Shown here one piece after another: positions 9,412 through 17,466 of a DNA stretch of 64,000 bases. The notes beneath the pieces are model-generated. The model made no database searches, was not told the origin of the DNA, and worked only from the letters and a program-made list of their open reading frames with translations. Positions within the stretch are counted from its first letter, which is position 1. Every line of letters starts with the position of its first letter. The position numbers and the translations under genes are program-made. This DNA is from Azospirillum agricola (GTDB lineage Bacteria; Pseudomonadota; Alphaproteobacteria; Azospirillales; Azospirillaceae), in assembly GCF_017876095.1 (NCBI RefSeq), contig NZ_JAGINM010000009.1:62001-126000 (forward strand), written 5' to 3'.

Positions 9412-9600
9412 ATGAAAGGCAGCCCGCGCAGCCTCTGGCTGTCCATGACCAACCGGATGGCCAATCAGGCGATCGGCTATTGGAGCGGCCTGTTCGCCAG
9501 CGCGGCGAAGCGCAACCAGTCCGCCTTCCTGAAAAGCCTGACGGTCCCGCCGAAACCGCCGTCCAAACCGAAGAGGGCCGGTAAGGCGAGGCACGGCTGA
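9412..9600 (+). CDS. Small basic protein (62 aa)
   Basis: Begins MKGSPRSLWLSMTNRMANQA with a GGAGGA ribosome-binding site 7-12 nt upstream, then IGYWSGLFASAAKRNQSAFL and a Lys/Pro-rich tail (PPKPPSKPKRAGKARHG). The helical amphipathic body and basic tail vaguely recall short phasin-like or nucleoid-associated proteins, but this is only a resemblance. The frame is open further upstream without coding character. Confidence 0.55.
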   Translation: MKGSPRSLWLSMTNRMANQAIGYWSGLFASAAKRNQSAFLKSLTVPPKPPSKPKRAGKARHG

Positions 9601-9710
9601 ACGGGGGCGGCTGAACGGCGCGCGCATCGCTCCGCGCGAGGCGCCGTGATCCGGCAGGGCGGCCCCGCCGTAGAAGGGACATGTCCCTCCCCACCAACGG
9701 ACCGCCCGCG

Positions 9711-10274
9711 ATGAGTTCCCGCTCTTCCTTCCGCGCCGCCGCGCTCGCGGCGGTGCTCGTCCTGGCGGGGCCGGTCGCCGCCCTGGCCGCCAGCGCCCAC
9801 GACTTCGCCTTCAAGGGCATCGACGGCCAGCCGCTGCCGCTGGCGCAATTCGCCGGCAAGGCCGTCCTGGTGGTGAACACCGCCTCGCAATGCGGCTTCA
9901 CCCCGCAATACAAGGGTCTGGAGGCGCTGTGGCAGCGCTACCGCGACCGTGGGCTGGTGGTGGTCGGCGTGCCGTCCGACGATTTCGGCGGGCAGGAGCC
10001 GGGCAACGCCGCGACCATCAAGGATTTCTGCGAGGTCAACTACAGCATCGACTTCCCACTGGCCGACAAGACGGTGGTGTCGGGCGACGGCGCCCACCCC
10101 TTCTATCGCTGGGCCGGCGACGAGCTGGGCTTCCTCGCCAAGCCGCGCTGGAACTTCCACAAATATCTGGTCGGGCCGGACGGCCGGCTGGTGTCCTGGT
10201 TCTCCACCGTCACCGACCCCGAGTCCGACCGCGTGCGCGAGGCGATCGAGGCGCTGCTGCCGCCGAAATCCTGA
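9711..10274 (+). CDS. Periplasmic glutathione peroxidase-like thiol peroxidase
   Basis: A 187-residue thioredoxin-fold peroxidase with an N-terminal signal sequence (AALAAVLVLAGPVAALAASA). The catalytic Cys lies in NTASQCGFTPQYKGLEAL, and GGQEPGN and the WNFHKYLV motif with its Trp and Asn follow. The usual FPCNQF motif is VPSDDF here, so the tetrad Gln is replaced. It probably reduces peroxides in the periplasm with a thioredoxin-type donor rather than glutathione. The ATG at 9711 is preferred; an ATG at 9681 has a Shine-Dalgarno placed too close. It is convergent with ccmB. Confidence 0.85.
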   Translation: MSSRSSFRAAALAAVLVLAGPVAALAASAHDFAFKGIDGQPLPLAQFAGKAVLVVNTASQCGFTPQYKGLEALWQRYRDRGLVVVGVPSDDFGGQEPGNAATIKDFCEVNYSIDFPLADKTVVSGDGAHPFYRWAGDELGFLAKPRWNFHKYLVGPDGRLVSWFSTVTDPESDRVREAIEALLPPKS

Positions 10275-10295
10275 CCCGCCGGCTCCGGACCGCCC

Positions 10296-10961
10296 CTATT
10301 CCACCGCCTGCCGCAGCGCCGCCGCCCCCGCCCAGGGGGCGAGCGGCAGCGCCGCCGCCAGGATGCCGGCGAGCAGCAGCAGATGCGGGCGCGGCGTCAG
10401 GCTGTTGATGGCGGCGTCGATGGCGCCGGCCCCGAAGATCAGCACCGGGATGTAGAGCGGCAGGATCAGCAGCGACAGCAGCACCCCGCCGCGCCGGGCG
10501 CCCAGCGTCAGCGCGGCGCCGATCGCCCCGATCAGGCTGAGGATCGGCGTGCCGATCAGCAGAGTCAGCACCAGCGCCCCGAAACCGGCCGCGTCCATGT
10601 TCAGCAGCACCGCCAGCAGCGGGGCGGCGACGATCAGCGGCACGCCGGTCACCAGCCAGTGCGCCAGCGTCTTGGCGACCACCACCGCTTCCAGCGGCAG
10701 CGACGACAGCGACAGCAGCTCCAGCGAGCCGTCCTCGTAGTCGGTCAGGAACAGCCGTTCCAGCGACAAGAGCGAGGCGAGCAGCGCCGCCACCCAGATG
10801 ACGCCGGCCGCGATGCGGGCGAGGATGTTCGGCTCCGGCCCGACGCCGAAGGGGAACAGCACCACGCACAGCACGAAGAACATCACGGCGATGGTGGCGT
10901 CCGACCCCTGGCGCAGCGCCAGCCTCAGGTCGCGCCCGACCAGTCGCAGAAAGCGGTTCAC
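10296..10961 (-). CDS. ccmB: Haem exporter membrane subunit CcmB
   Basis: Membrane partner of the CcmA ATPase in the CcmABCD complex, which releases holo-CcmE for cytochrome c maturation. The 221-residue protein has about six hydrophobic segments and family motifs such as FFVLCVVLFPFGVGPE, LLSLERLFLTDYEDG and LELLSLSSLPLEAVV. The start is a GTG at 10961 that overlaps the ccmA stop (GTGA). The ccmAB pair is minus strand, 5.8 kb from the plus-strand ccmC block. Confidence 0.95.
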   Translation of the reverse strand: MNRFLRLVGRDLRLALRQGSDATIAVMFFVLCVVLFPFGVGPEPNILARIAAGVIWVAALLASLLSLERLFLTDYEDGSLELLSLSSLPLEAVVVAKTLAHWLVTGVPLIVAAPLLAVLLNMDAAGFGALVLTLLIGTPILSLIGAIGAALTLGARRGGVLLSLLILPLYIPVLIFGAGAIDAAINSLTPRPHLLLLAGILAAALPLAPWAGAAALRQAVE

Positions 10962-11656
10962 GCCGCGTCCTCCCTTTCCTCGTCCCCATCGACGCCATCG
11001 CCATCGTCGCCGTCATCATCGTCGTCCGCGTAGGGCGCGAAATCGTCCAGATGCAGCTCCTCGCCGCCGGGGGTCGCGATGTCGGTGTGGGTCGACAGCA
11101 CGACCATGCCGCCGCCGGCGCGATGCTCGGCGATCAGCCCCTCGAACAGCGCGATGGCGGCGCGGTCGAGCGCCACGGTCGGCTCGTCGAGCAGCCACAG
11201 CGGCTTGGGCGCCGCCAGCAGGCGGGCCAGATTGAGCCGCCGCTTCTGCCCGGCCGACAGGTAGCGCCCCGGCACGGCGGCGATGTGCGGCACGCCCAGC
11301 CGTTCCAGCGCTTCCCTCGCGTTGGCGTCGGGATCGGCGGCGCCGCCCAGCGCGGCCCAGAAGGCGAGATTCTCGGCCGCCGTCAGCACCGGCTTCACCG
11401 CGTCGAGATGCCCGACATACTGGATCTTCGCGCGGTGCTGCTCGGGCTCGTCGGCGACGGCGACCCCGTCCCAGCTCAAGCGCCCGCGGATCGGCTTCAG
11501 CAGGCCGGCCATCACCCGCAGCAGGCTGGACTTGCCGCTGCCGTTGGGGCCGAGCAGCACCAGGGCGCCGCCGGGGGCGAGGCTGAACTCCAGCCCGGTG
11601 AAGACCAGCCGGTCGCCGCGCAGGCAGCTCAGCTCGGATCCGGCGAAAACAGGCAT
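10958..11656 (-). CDS. ccmA: Haem exporter ATP-binding subunit CcmA
   Basis: ABC ATPase energising release of haem-loaded CcmE. It shows Walker A GPNGSGKSSLL (residues about 37-47), the signature LSAGQKRRLNLARLL and Walker B LWLLDEPTVALD. Length is 232 aa, longer than the usual 200-215, because of a strongly acidic tail (DDDDDGDDGDGVDGDEE) after the catalytic domain. The ATG at 11656 gives MPVFAGSELSCLRG. A TATAGC hexamer at about 11697-11702 on the minus strand could be its -10 box. It is translationally coupled to ccmB. Confidence 0.93.
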   Translation of the reverse strand: MPVFAGSELSCLRGDRLVFTGLEFSLAPGGALVLLGPNGSGKSSLLRVMAGLLKPIRGRLSWDGVAVADEPEQHRAKIQYVGHLDAVKPVLTAAENLAFWAALGGAADPDANAREALERLGVPHIAAVPGRYLSAGQKRRLNLARLLAAPKPLWLLDEPTVALDRAAIALFEGLIAEHRAGGGMVVLSTHTDIATPGGEELHLDDFAPYADDDDDGDDGDGVDGDEEREDAA

Positions 11657-11741
11657 GGCGGCTATCGGGGGTCGCTGTGGCGGGGCGGAGGCGCTGCTAT
11701 AGCACAGCCCGCCCGCGGGACCGGAGAAAGAAAGCCGCAAA

Positions 11742-11780
11742 AAAGAAACGGCCATCGCGAGGGGGTTCTCGCGATGGCCG
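11742..11780 (-). terminator. Strong intrinsic terminator (minus strand)
   Basis: Arms CGGCCATCGCGAG (11749-11761) and CTCGCGATGGCCG (11768-11780) pair perfectly around a 6-nt loop. On the minus strand the stem is followed by TTTCTTTTTTGCGG, so it stops minus-strand transcription just upstream of ccmA. The rest of the 11657-12096 gap holds no other gene I can support. Confidence 0.8.
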
Positions 11781-11835
11781 CGCGTCCAGCCGGGGTCTGG
11801 CTGGGAACTGCTCGGCCGGCAACTCGCCGGTGCGG
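11749..11835 (-). ncRNA. Candidate small RNA upstream of ccmA
   Basis: On the minus strand three hairpins follow each other: CCGGC/GCCGG (11816-11830), CCAGCC/GGCTGG with loop AGACCCC (11786-11804), and a 13-bp perfect stem (11749-11780) followed by a T-rich stretch. No annotated minus-strand gene precedes this terminator, since the next gene right (12097) is on the plus strand. The two last loops are C-rich, a known feature of some alphaproteobacterial sRNAs. The 5' end and promoter are not defined; a short unidentified peptide gene is an alternative. Confidence 0.35.
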
Positions 11836-12096
11836 CGGCGTCAGGGGGAACGCCGGGTCGCGCTCCTGGCTTGCACCCTTGCGGGCTCATGCCTTGGCGG
11901 CTGCCGATTGGTTGCCCTTACGACTAATCCAAGAAAATGGCAAAATTTTGATCGATTGTGGCGGCTTGCCACGGCACGGTGACTTTTCTCGGGCTTCGCC
12001 CCAGGCTTTGTTCTGAATCAATGGCCTCGCCCCGTGGTTGCGCCATGGTTCCGCCAGCTTTCCAGCCAACCGTCTCAGCCGGCCCGGACCCGTCCC

Positions 12097-13779
12097 ATGA
12101 CCACGCTCGCCATATTGTTCAACGGCCTGCCCGACATCGCGCGGGTGATGCTGATTCTCAGCCTGATCGCCGCCGCCGGTCTGGCGCTGGGGCAGATCAA
12201 GGCGCGCGGCGTCGGGCTCGGCATCGGCGGCGTGCTGTTCGCCGGCATCGCCGGCGGCCATTTCGCCTCGGTCGCCGGGCTGAAAATCGACGCCCATGTC
12301 CTGCATTTCCTGCGCGAGTTCGGGCTGATCCTGTTCGTCTACACCATCGGCGTGCAGGTCGGGCCGGGCTTCTTCGCCGCGCTGAAGCGGTCGGGGCTGA
12401 CGCTGAACCTGCTGGCGGCGACGCTGGTGCTGCTCGGCGTCGCGGTGACGGTGTGCATCCATCTGGTCGCCGGGGTGCCGCTGCCGGCGGTGCTCGGCCT
12501 GTTTTCCGGGGCGGTCACCAACACCCCGTCGCTGGGGGCCGCCCAGCAGATCCTGGCGGAGGTCGGGGCGCCGCTCGCCGACCAGGAGACGCCGAGCCTC
12601 GGCTACGCCGTCGCCTACCCGTTCGGCATCATCGGCATCCTGATCGCCATGCTGACGGTCCGCACCGTCTTCCGGCTCGACCCCGTCGCCGAGGCGAGGA
12701 TCTTCGACGAGCGCCGGCGCGCCGAGGTCGAGAATCTGGAGACGCTGGACGTCGCGGTGCGCAACCCGTCGGTGTTCGGCACCGCCCTGCGCGACATCCA
12801 CCTGTTCGGCGATTCCGGCCTCGTCGCCTCGCGGATGATGCGCGGCGGACGGCTGTGCGTGCCGCACCCCGGCACCATCGTGCAGCCGGGCGACGTCTTC
12901 CACCTCGTCGGCCCGCGCGCCAGGCTGGAGAGCGCCCGCGCCTTCCTCGGCGAGCTGTCGGAGGTGACGCTGACCACCAAGGGCACCGACGTGCGCTGGG
13001 ACCGGCTGGTCGTCACCAGCAACCATGTGCTGGGCAAGACCATCGCCCAGCTCAACCTCGCCGACGCCTACGACGTGGTGGTCAGCCGGGTGAACCGGGC
13101 GGGGGTGGAGCTGGTGCCCTCCCCCGCCCTGCGCCTCCAGTTCGGCGACATCGTGACCGCCATCGGCAAGCCCGACGACCTCGCCCGCACCGCCGGGCTG
13201 GTCGGCAACGCGCCGCGCCGGCTCCAGCAGGTCGACTTCATCCCGGTCTTCATCGGCATCGCGCTCGGCGTGCTGCTGGGCTCGCTGCCGGTCTACATTC
13301 CGGGCATGCCGGCGCCGCTGAAGCTGGGGCTGGCCGGCGGGCCGCTGGTGGTGGCGATCCTGCTGGCGCGGCTCGGCCATCTCGGGCCGCTGGTGTGGTT
13401 CATGCCGCCGGCCGCCAACCTCGCGCTGCGCGAGATCGGCATCGTGCTGTTCCTGGCGGTGGTGGGGTTCCTGTCGGGCGACCGTTTCCTGGAGACGCTG
13501 CTGCACGGCGACGGGCTGGCCTGGATCGGCTACGGCGCCGCCATCACCCTGATCCCGCTGCTGATCGTCGGGCTGATCGCCCGCGCGGTGTTCAAGCTGA
13601 ACTATCTGACCGTCTGCGGCCTGCTGTCCGGCAGCATGACCGACCCGCCGGCGCTGGCCTTCGCCAACGCCATGAGCCCGTCGGAGGCGCCGGCGCTGGC
13701 CTACGCCACCGTCTACCCGCTGGTGATGTTCCTGCGCATCCTGGCGCCCCAGCTCATCGTCCTGTTTCTGTGGATATGA
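12097..13779 (+). CDS. AspT/YidE-family transporter with two RCK_C domains
   Basis: A 560-residue inner membrane protein of the aspartate:alanine exchanger family. Two membrane halves, each with several helices (FVYTIGVQVGPGFFAALKRSG; the second has VLFLAVVGFLSGDRFLETLL), flank two cytoplasmic TrkA-C/RCK_C regions at about residues 205-370 (MRGGRLCVPHPGTIVQPGD, LRLQFGDIVTAIGKPDDL). Each half carries a TNTPSLGAAQ or SMTDPPALAFA signature. The substrate cannot be read from sequence; dicarboxylate or amino-acid exchange is plausible. The ATG at 12097 is used; it stands between the two ccm blocks. Confidence 0.85.
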   Translation: MTTLAILFNGLPDIARVMLILSLIAAAGLALGQIKARGVGLGIGGVLFAGIAGGHFASVAGLKIDAHVLHFLREFGLILFVYTIGVQVGPGFFAALKRSGLTLNLLAATLVLLGVAVTVCIHLVAGVPLPAVLGLFSGAVTNTPSLGAAQQILAEVGAPLADQETPSLGYAVAYPFGIIGILIAMLTVRTVFRLDPVAEARIFDERRRAEVENLETLDVAVRNPSVFGTALRDIHLFGDSGLVASRMMRGGRLCVPHPGTIVQPGDVFHLVGPRARLESARAFLGELSEVTLTTKGTDVRWDRLVVTSNHVLGKTIAQLNLADAYDVVVSRVNRAGVELVPSPALRLQFGDIVTAIGKPDDLARTAGLVGNAPRRLQQVDFIPVFIGIALGVLLGSLPVYIPGMPAPLKLGLAGGPLVVAILLARLGHLGPLVWFMPPAANLALREIGIVLFLAVVGFLSGDRFLETLLHGDGLAWIGYGAAITLIPLLIVGLIARAVFKLNYLTVCGLLSGSMTDPPALAFANAMSPSEAPALAYATVYPLVMFLRILAPQLIVLFLWI

Positions 13780-13873
13780 CCGTGAAGAGTGTGAAATCCG
13801 CGTTGCGGAACCCACACGCGGCGGTCTAGCCTGTGCCGCATTGGTAAGCCCACAACCACGACCGGTTTCCCGC

Positions 13874-14683
13874 ATGCACCGACACCCGCCCGTCAGCGAC
13901 ACCGCCCCCGCCGCCGTCGTCGTGGAGGATCTTCACAAGCGGTTCGGCGAGCTGGAGGTGCTGAAGGGGGTGTCGCTGACCGCGCGGGAAGGCGACGTCA
14001 TCACGCTGATCGGCTCGTCGGGATCGGGCAAGAGCACGCTTTTGCGCTGCATCAACATGCTGGAGATCCCCGACGACGGCCGCATCGTCATCGGCGGCGA
14101 AGCCATCGGCCTGAAGAAGATCCGCAACGGCCGCGTCACCGTCCCCGCCGACGCCCGGCAGGTGGAGCGGATGCGCACCCGGCTCGGCATGGTGTTCCAG
14201 AGCTTCAACCTGTGGACCCACATGACGATCCTCCAGAACGTCATCGAGGCGCCGGTCCATGTGCTGGGCGTGCCGAAGGCCGAGGCCGTCGACCGCGCCC
14301 GCAAGCTGCTCGACAAGGTCGGCATCCTGTCCAAGGCCGACTCCTACCCGATCCAGCTCTCCGGCGGGCAGCAGCAGCGCGCCGCCATCGCGCGGGCGCT
14401 GGCGATGCAGCCCAAGGTGATGCTGTTCGACGAGCCGACCTCGGCGCTCGACCCCGAGCTGGTCGGCGAGGTGCTGCGCGTCATCCGCCAGCTGGCGGAC
14501 GAGGGCAGCACCATGATCCTGGTGACGCACGAGATGGGCTTCGCCCGCGAGGTGGCGTCCAAGGTCGTCTTCCTGCACCAGGGCCGCATCGAGGAGGAGG
14601 GGGCGCCGGACAAGGTGCTGACCAACCCCGATTCGGACCGCGTGCGGCAGTTCCTCTCCCGCCACCTGTCCGGGGCGGCGTGA
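13874..14683 (+). CDS. Polar amino-acid ABC transporter ATPase (HisP-like)
   Basis: ATPase for a histidine/arginine/octopine-class importer. It shows Walker A GSSGSGKST, the Q-loop VFQSFNLWTHMT, signature LSGGQQQRAAIARAL and Walker B VMLFDEPTSALDPE with the H-loop VTHEMGF. The 269-residue length is typical of HisP/OccP. The ATG at 13874 was chosen over one at 13841. It is the first gene of a four-gene operon (ATPase, binding protein, two permeases). Confidence 0.92.
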   Translation: MHRHPPVSDTAPAAVVVEDLHKRFGELEVLKGVSLTAREGDVITLIGSSGSGKSTLLRCINMLEIPDDGRIVIGGEAIGLKKIRNGRVTVPADARQVERMRTRLGMVFQSFNLWTHMTILQNVIEAPVHVLGVPKAEAVDRARKLLDKVGILSKADSYPIQLSGGQQQRAAIARALAMQPKVMLFDEPTSALDPELVGEVLRVIRQLADEGSTMILVTHEMGFAREVASKVVFLHQGRIEEEGAPDKVLTNPDSDRVRQFLSRHLSGAA

Positions 14684-14802
14684 GGCATCCTTTCGCTTGA
14701 AACTTTTCCAGGAAATCGTGACGCTCGAAGACGCGCACGAACCGAACGGCCCGTGTTGAAGCCCGTATCGAACAAGGGCAACCGAACAGAGGAGTATTTC
14801 CC

Positions 14803-15645
14803 GTGAAGAAGATCGTTGCGGCTTTGGCGCTCGGCGCCCTGATGGCGGTCACCGGCGGCGCCGCCGAGGCCAAGGACTGGAAGAAGGTCCGCATCGCCAC
14901 CGAGGGCGCCTACGCCCCGTGGAACGCCACCGACCCGTCGGGCAAGCTGGTCGGCTTCGAGATCGACCTCGCCAAGGAACTCTGCAAGCGCATGGAGGCC
15001 GAGTGCGAGATCGTCGCCCAGGATTGGGACGGCATCATCCCGGCGCTCCAGCAGGGCAAGTACGACGGCATCATGGCCGCCATGTCGATCACCGACGAGC
15101 GCAAGAAGGTCATCGACTTCACCAACCCCTACGGCACCGAGCCGTCGATGTTCGGCATCCTGAAGACCTCGCCGCTGGCCGGGACCAAGTTCGACGTCGA
15201 GCGCTACGACCTGACCAAGGAGACGCCCGAGGGCAAGGCCGCCATCGCCAAGCTGGACGAGGTGCTGAAGGGCAAGACGGTCGGCGTCCAGACCTCCACC
15301 ATCCAGGCCAACTTCATGGAGAAGCTGCTGCCGAAGGTGACGGTCCGCACCTACGACAAGCTGGACAACGCCGGCATCGACATGGCCGCCGGCCGCGTCG
15401 ACGCGATCTTCGGCGACCGGTCGGCCGTCGCCGCCATCCTCGACGCCGACACGGCCAAGAACATGACCCTGTGGGCCCCGGCCTTCTCGCGCGGCGTGCT
15501 GGGCGAGGGTGTGGGCGTCGGCCTGCGCAAGGCCGACAAGGACCTCAAGGAGAAGCTCAACAAGGCGATCGCCGAGGCCAACAAGGACGGCACGATCACC
15601 AAGCTGAGCACCCAGCATTTCGGCTACGACATCGCGATCAAGTAA
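14803..15645 (+). CDS. Periplasmic polar amino-acid binding protein
   Basis: Solute-binding protein of the ArgT/HisJ type, 280 aa, with a signal peptide (MKKIVAALALGALMAVTGGAAEA). The mature start matches the family: VRIATEGAYAPWNATDPSGK, GFEIDLAKELCKRM, QDWDGIIPALQQGKYDGIM and MSITDERKKVIDFT. The ligand is probably a basic amino acid or octopine-like compound, by family only. A GAGG-type ribosome-binding site precedes the ATG. A two-hairpin repeat (15683-15765) separates it from the permease genes. Confidence 0.92.
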   Translation: MKKIVAALALGALMAVTGGAAEAKDWKKVRIATEGAYAPWNATDPSGKLVGFEIDLAKELCKRMEAECEIVAQDWDGIIPALQQGKYDGIMAAMSITDERKKVIDFTNPYGTEPSMFGILKTSPLAGTKFDVERYDLTKETPEGKAAIAKLDEVLKGKTVGVQTSTIQANFMEKLLPKVTVRTYDKLDNAGIDMAAGRVDAIFGDRSAVAAILDADTAKNMTLWAPAFSRGVLGEGVGVGLRKADKDLKEKLNKAIAEANKDGTITKLSTQHFGYDIAIK

Positions 15646-15682
15646 GGATACGAGCGAACACGGCCCCTCCATCCGCACCGTC

Positions 15683-15765
15683 CGTCATGACCGGGCCTGC
15701 CCCGGTCATCCACGCGGAACCTTGGGATTCGCCCGTGGATGCCCGTGCCGAGCACGGGCATGACG
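15683..15765. repeat. REP-like two-hairpin palindromic element, copy 1
   Basis: An outer inverted repeat (CGTCATG ... CATGACG) encloses two inner hairpins: ACCGGGC/GCCCCGGT on the left and ATGCCCGTGC/GCACGGGCAT on the right. The same layout, inverted, is found at 37146-37227, and a single-hairpin relative at 56754-56793. It lies between the binding-protein gene and the first permease gene of one operon, where such a hairpin could stabilise the upstream mRNA. Confidence 0.8.
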
Positions 15766-15822
15766 CGTCGGACGGAAGGCGGAGCGGCTGTCCACCCACC
15801 CCGATCCTTACCTGAGCGGCCC

Positions 15823-16527
15823 ATGCTCGAACTTCTCTCCTTCGGACCGAACGGCTGGGGCGGACAGCTCCTGACCGGGCTGGCGATGACCATCGCCGTG
15901 TCGGTGTCGTCCTTCGCGCTGGGCATCCTGTTCGGATCGGCGGGCGCCGCCGCCAAGCTCAGCCACAGCCTGGTCCTCAACGGCATCGCCGAAATCTACA
16001 CCACCGTCGTGCGCGGCGTGCCGGAGCTGCTGGTCATCTACCTGCTGTTCTTCGGCGGCAGCGGCATGATCATGGCGGTCGCCGGGGTGTTCGGCTACGA
16101 GGGCTACATCGAGATCAACGCCTTCAGCATCGGCGTCGCCGCCGTCGGGCTGATCTCCGGCGCCTATTCGACCGAGGTCATCCGCGGCGCGGTGCAGTCG
16201 GTGCCGGTCGGCCAGATCGAGGCGGCGCGCGCCTGCGGGATGAGCCGCTGGCTGATCCTGCGCCGCGTGCTGGTGCCGCAGACCCTGCGCTACGCCCTGC
16301 CCGGCCTCGGCAACGTCTGGCAGCTCACGCTGAAGGACACGGCGCTGATCTCGGTGACGGCGCTGGCCGAAATCATGCGCGTCGCCCATGTCGCCGCCGG
16401 CTCGACCCGGCAGCCGTTCCTGTTCTACACCACCGCGGCGGTGCTCTACCTGCTGCTCACCACCGTGTCGACCGCGCTGTTCGAGCGGGCGGAGCGGCAC
16501 GCCAACCGCGGCGTCCGGAGGGCCTGA
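15823..16527 (+). CDS. Polar amino-acid ABC transporter permease (HisQ-like)
   Basis: Membrane subunit of 234 aa with the HisMQ pattern: TGLAMTIAVSVSSFALG at the N-terminus, the EIYTTVVRGVPELLVIYLLF segment and the EAA loop AVQSVPVGQIEAARACGMS. Four to five hydrophobic helices are visible. The ATG at 15823 gives MLELLSFGPNGWGGQLL. The stop is 3 bp before the next permease start. Confidence 0.92.
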   Translation: MLELLSFGPNGWGGQLLTGLAMTIAVSVSSFALGILFGSAGAAAKLSHSLVLNGIAEIYTTVVRGVPELLVIYLLFFGGSGMIMAVAGVFGYEGYIEINAFSIGVAAVGLISGAYSTEVIRGAVQSVPVGQIEAARACGMSRWLILRRVLVPQTLRYALPGLGNVWQLTLKDTALISVTALAEIMRVAHVAAGSTRQPFLFYTTAAVLYLLLTTVSTALFERAERHANRGVRRA

Positions 16528-16530
16528 GCC

Positions 16531-17220
16531 ATGGATTGGGAACTGATGTGGGACAGCCTGCCCAAGCTGCTCGCCGCCCTGCCGGTGACGCTGGAGCTGG
16601 TCGGCGGGTCGCTGCTGCTGGGCGCCGTGGTCGCCTTCGTCACGGCGCTGCTGCGCCTGTCGGGCAACCGCGTTGCGGAAATCCTCACCACGGCCTACGT
16701 CTTCGTGTTCCGAGGCACGCCGCTGCTGGTGCAGATCTTCCTGATCTACTACGGGCTCGGCCAGTTCGAGTTCGTGCGCGACAGCGTTCTGTGGCCCTTC
16801 CTGCGCGAGCCGATGTGGTGCGCGATCCTGGCGCTGACGCTGAACACCGGCGCCTACACCAGCGAGATCCTGCGCGGCGCCATCCTGTCGGTGCCGCTGG
16901 GGCAGGTCGAGGCGGCGCGCGCCTGCGGCATGTCGCGGGCGCTGGCCTTTCGTCGCATCGTGCTGCCGGTGGCGGTCCGCCAGATGCTGCCGGCCTACGG
17001 CAACGAGGTGATCCTGATGGTCAAGGCCAGTTCGCTGGCCAGCACCATCACCCTGCTGGAGGTCACCGGGCTGGCCCGCAAGATCATCTCGCAGAGCTTT
17101 GCGGTGTTCGAGATCTTCATCCTGGCCGGCGCCATCTACCTGCTGCTGAACTTCCTCGCCTCCCGCCTGATCAAATACGCGGAATGGCGGCTGACGCCCT
17201 ACCTGCGGGCGCGGGCCTGA
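16531..17220 (+). CDS. Polar amino-acid ABC transporter permease (HisM-like)
   Basis: Second permease of the importer, 229 aa, with LLAALPVTLELVGGSLLLG, FVFRGTPLLVQIFLIYYGLG and the EAA loop AILSVPLGQVEAARACGMS. It should dimerise with the product of 15823-16527 and dock with the ATPase encoded at 13874. A GGCGCC..GGCGCC hairpin at about 17222-17243 just after the stop may end the operon, though it lacks a T-tract. Confidence 0.92.
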   Translation: MDWELMWDSLPKLLAALPVTLELVGGSLLLGAVVAFVTALLRLSGNRVAEILTTAYVFVFRGTPLLVQIFLIYYGLGQFEFVRDSVLWPFLREPMWCAILALTLNTGAYTSEILRGAILSVPLGQVEAARACGMSRALAFRRIVLPVAVRQMLPAYGNEVILMVKASSLASTITLLEVTGLARKIISQSFAVFEIFILAGAIYLLLNFLASRLIKYAEWRLTPYLRARA

Positions 17221-17371
17221 CGGCGCCTTCCCGCAAGGGCGCCTCCTGCGACAAAACAGCACCGGCCGCGCAGCGCCGGCCCATCCCCGCCACCCGCGGA
17301 AAGGGCCGGAAGCGGGCCGCCGCGCCGTGTTGTGACAATCTCTCATACCATGGTCTGACGGCCCCAACTTC

Positions 17372-17385
17372 CTGACTAAGATCAA
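17372..17385 (+). promoter_or_regulatory. Possible FNR/FixK-type box before ccmC
   Basis: CTGACTAAGATCAA resembles the TTGAT-N4-ATCAA consensus (nine of ten fixed positions if TTGAC is allowed for the left half). A CATACA hexamer at 17408-17413 would put the start site near 17420, making the box centre about -41.5, the class II geometry. Both the box and the -10 are guesses from sequence alone. Confidence 0.35.
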
Positions 17386-17466
17386 GGCGAAACCCCTCGC
17401 GCTCCGGCATACATGCGCCTATATCCTCGCCAAGCGCGACCGAAGGTCATGTCCTGGGGCCAGTCA

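Noticed and set aside
11887..13902. Long minus-strand open frame opposite the AspT-family gene
   Set aside because: Composition (Gln, Arg, His, Asp) is that of an antisense shadow. The plus-strand membrane protein is clearly real.
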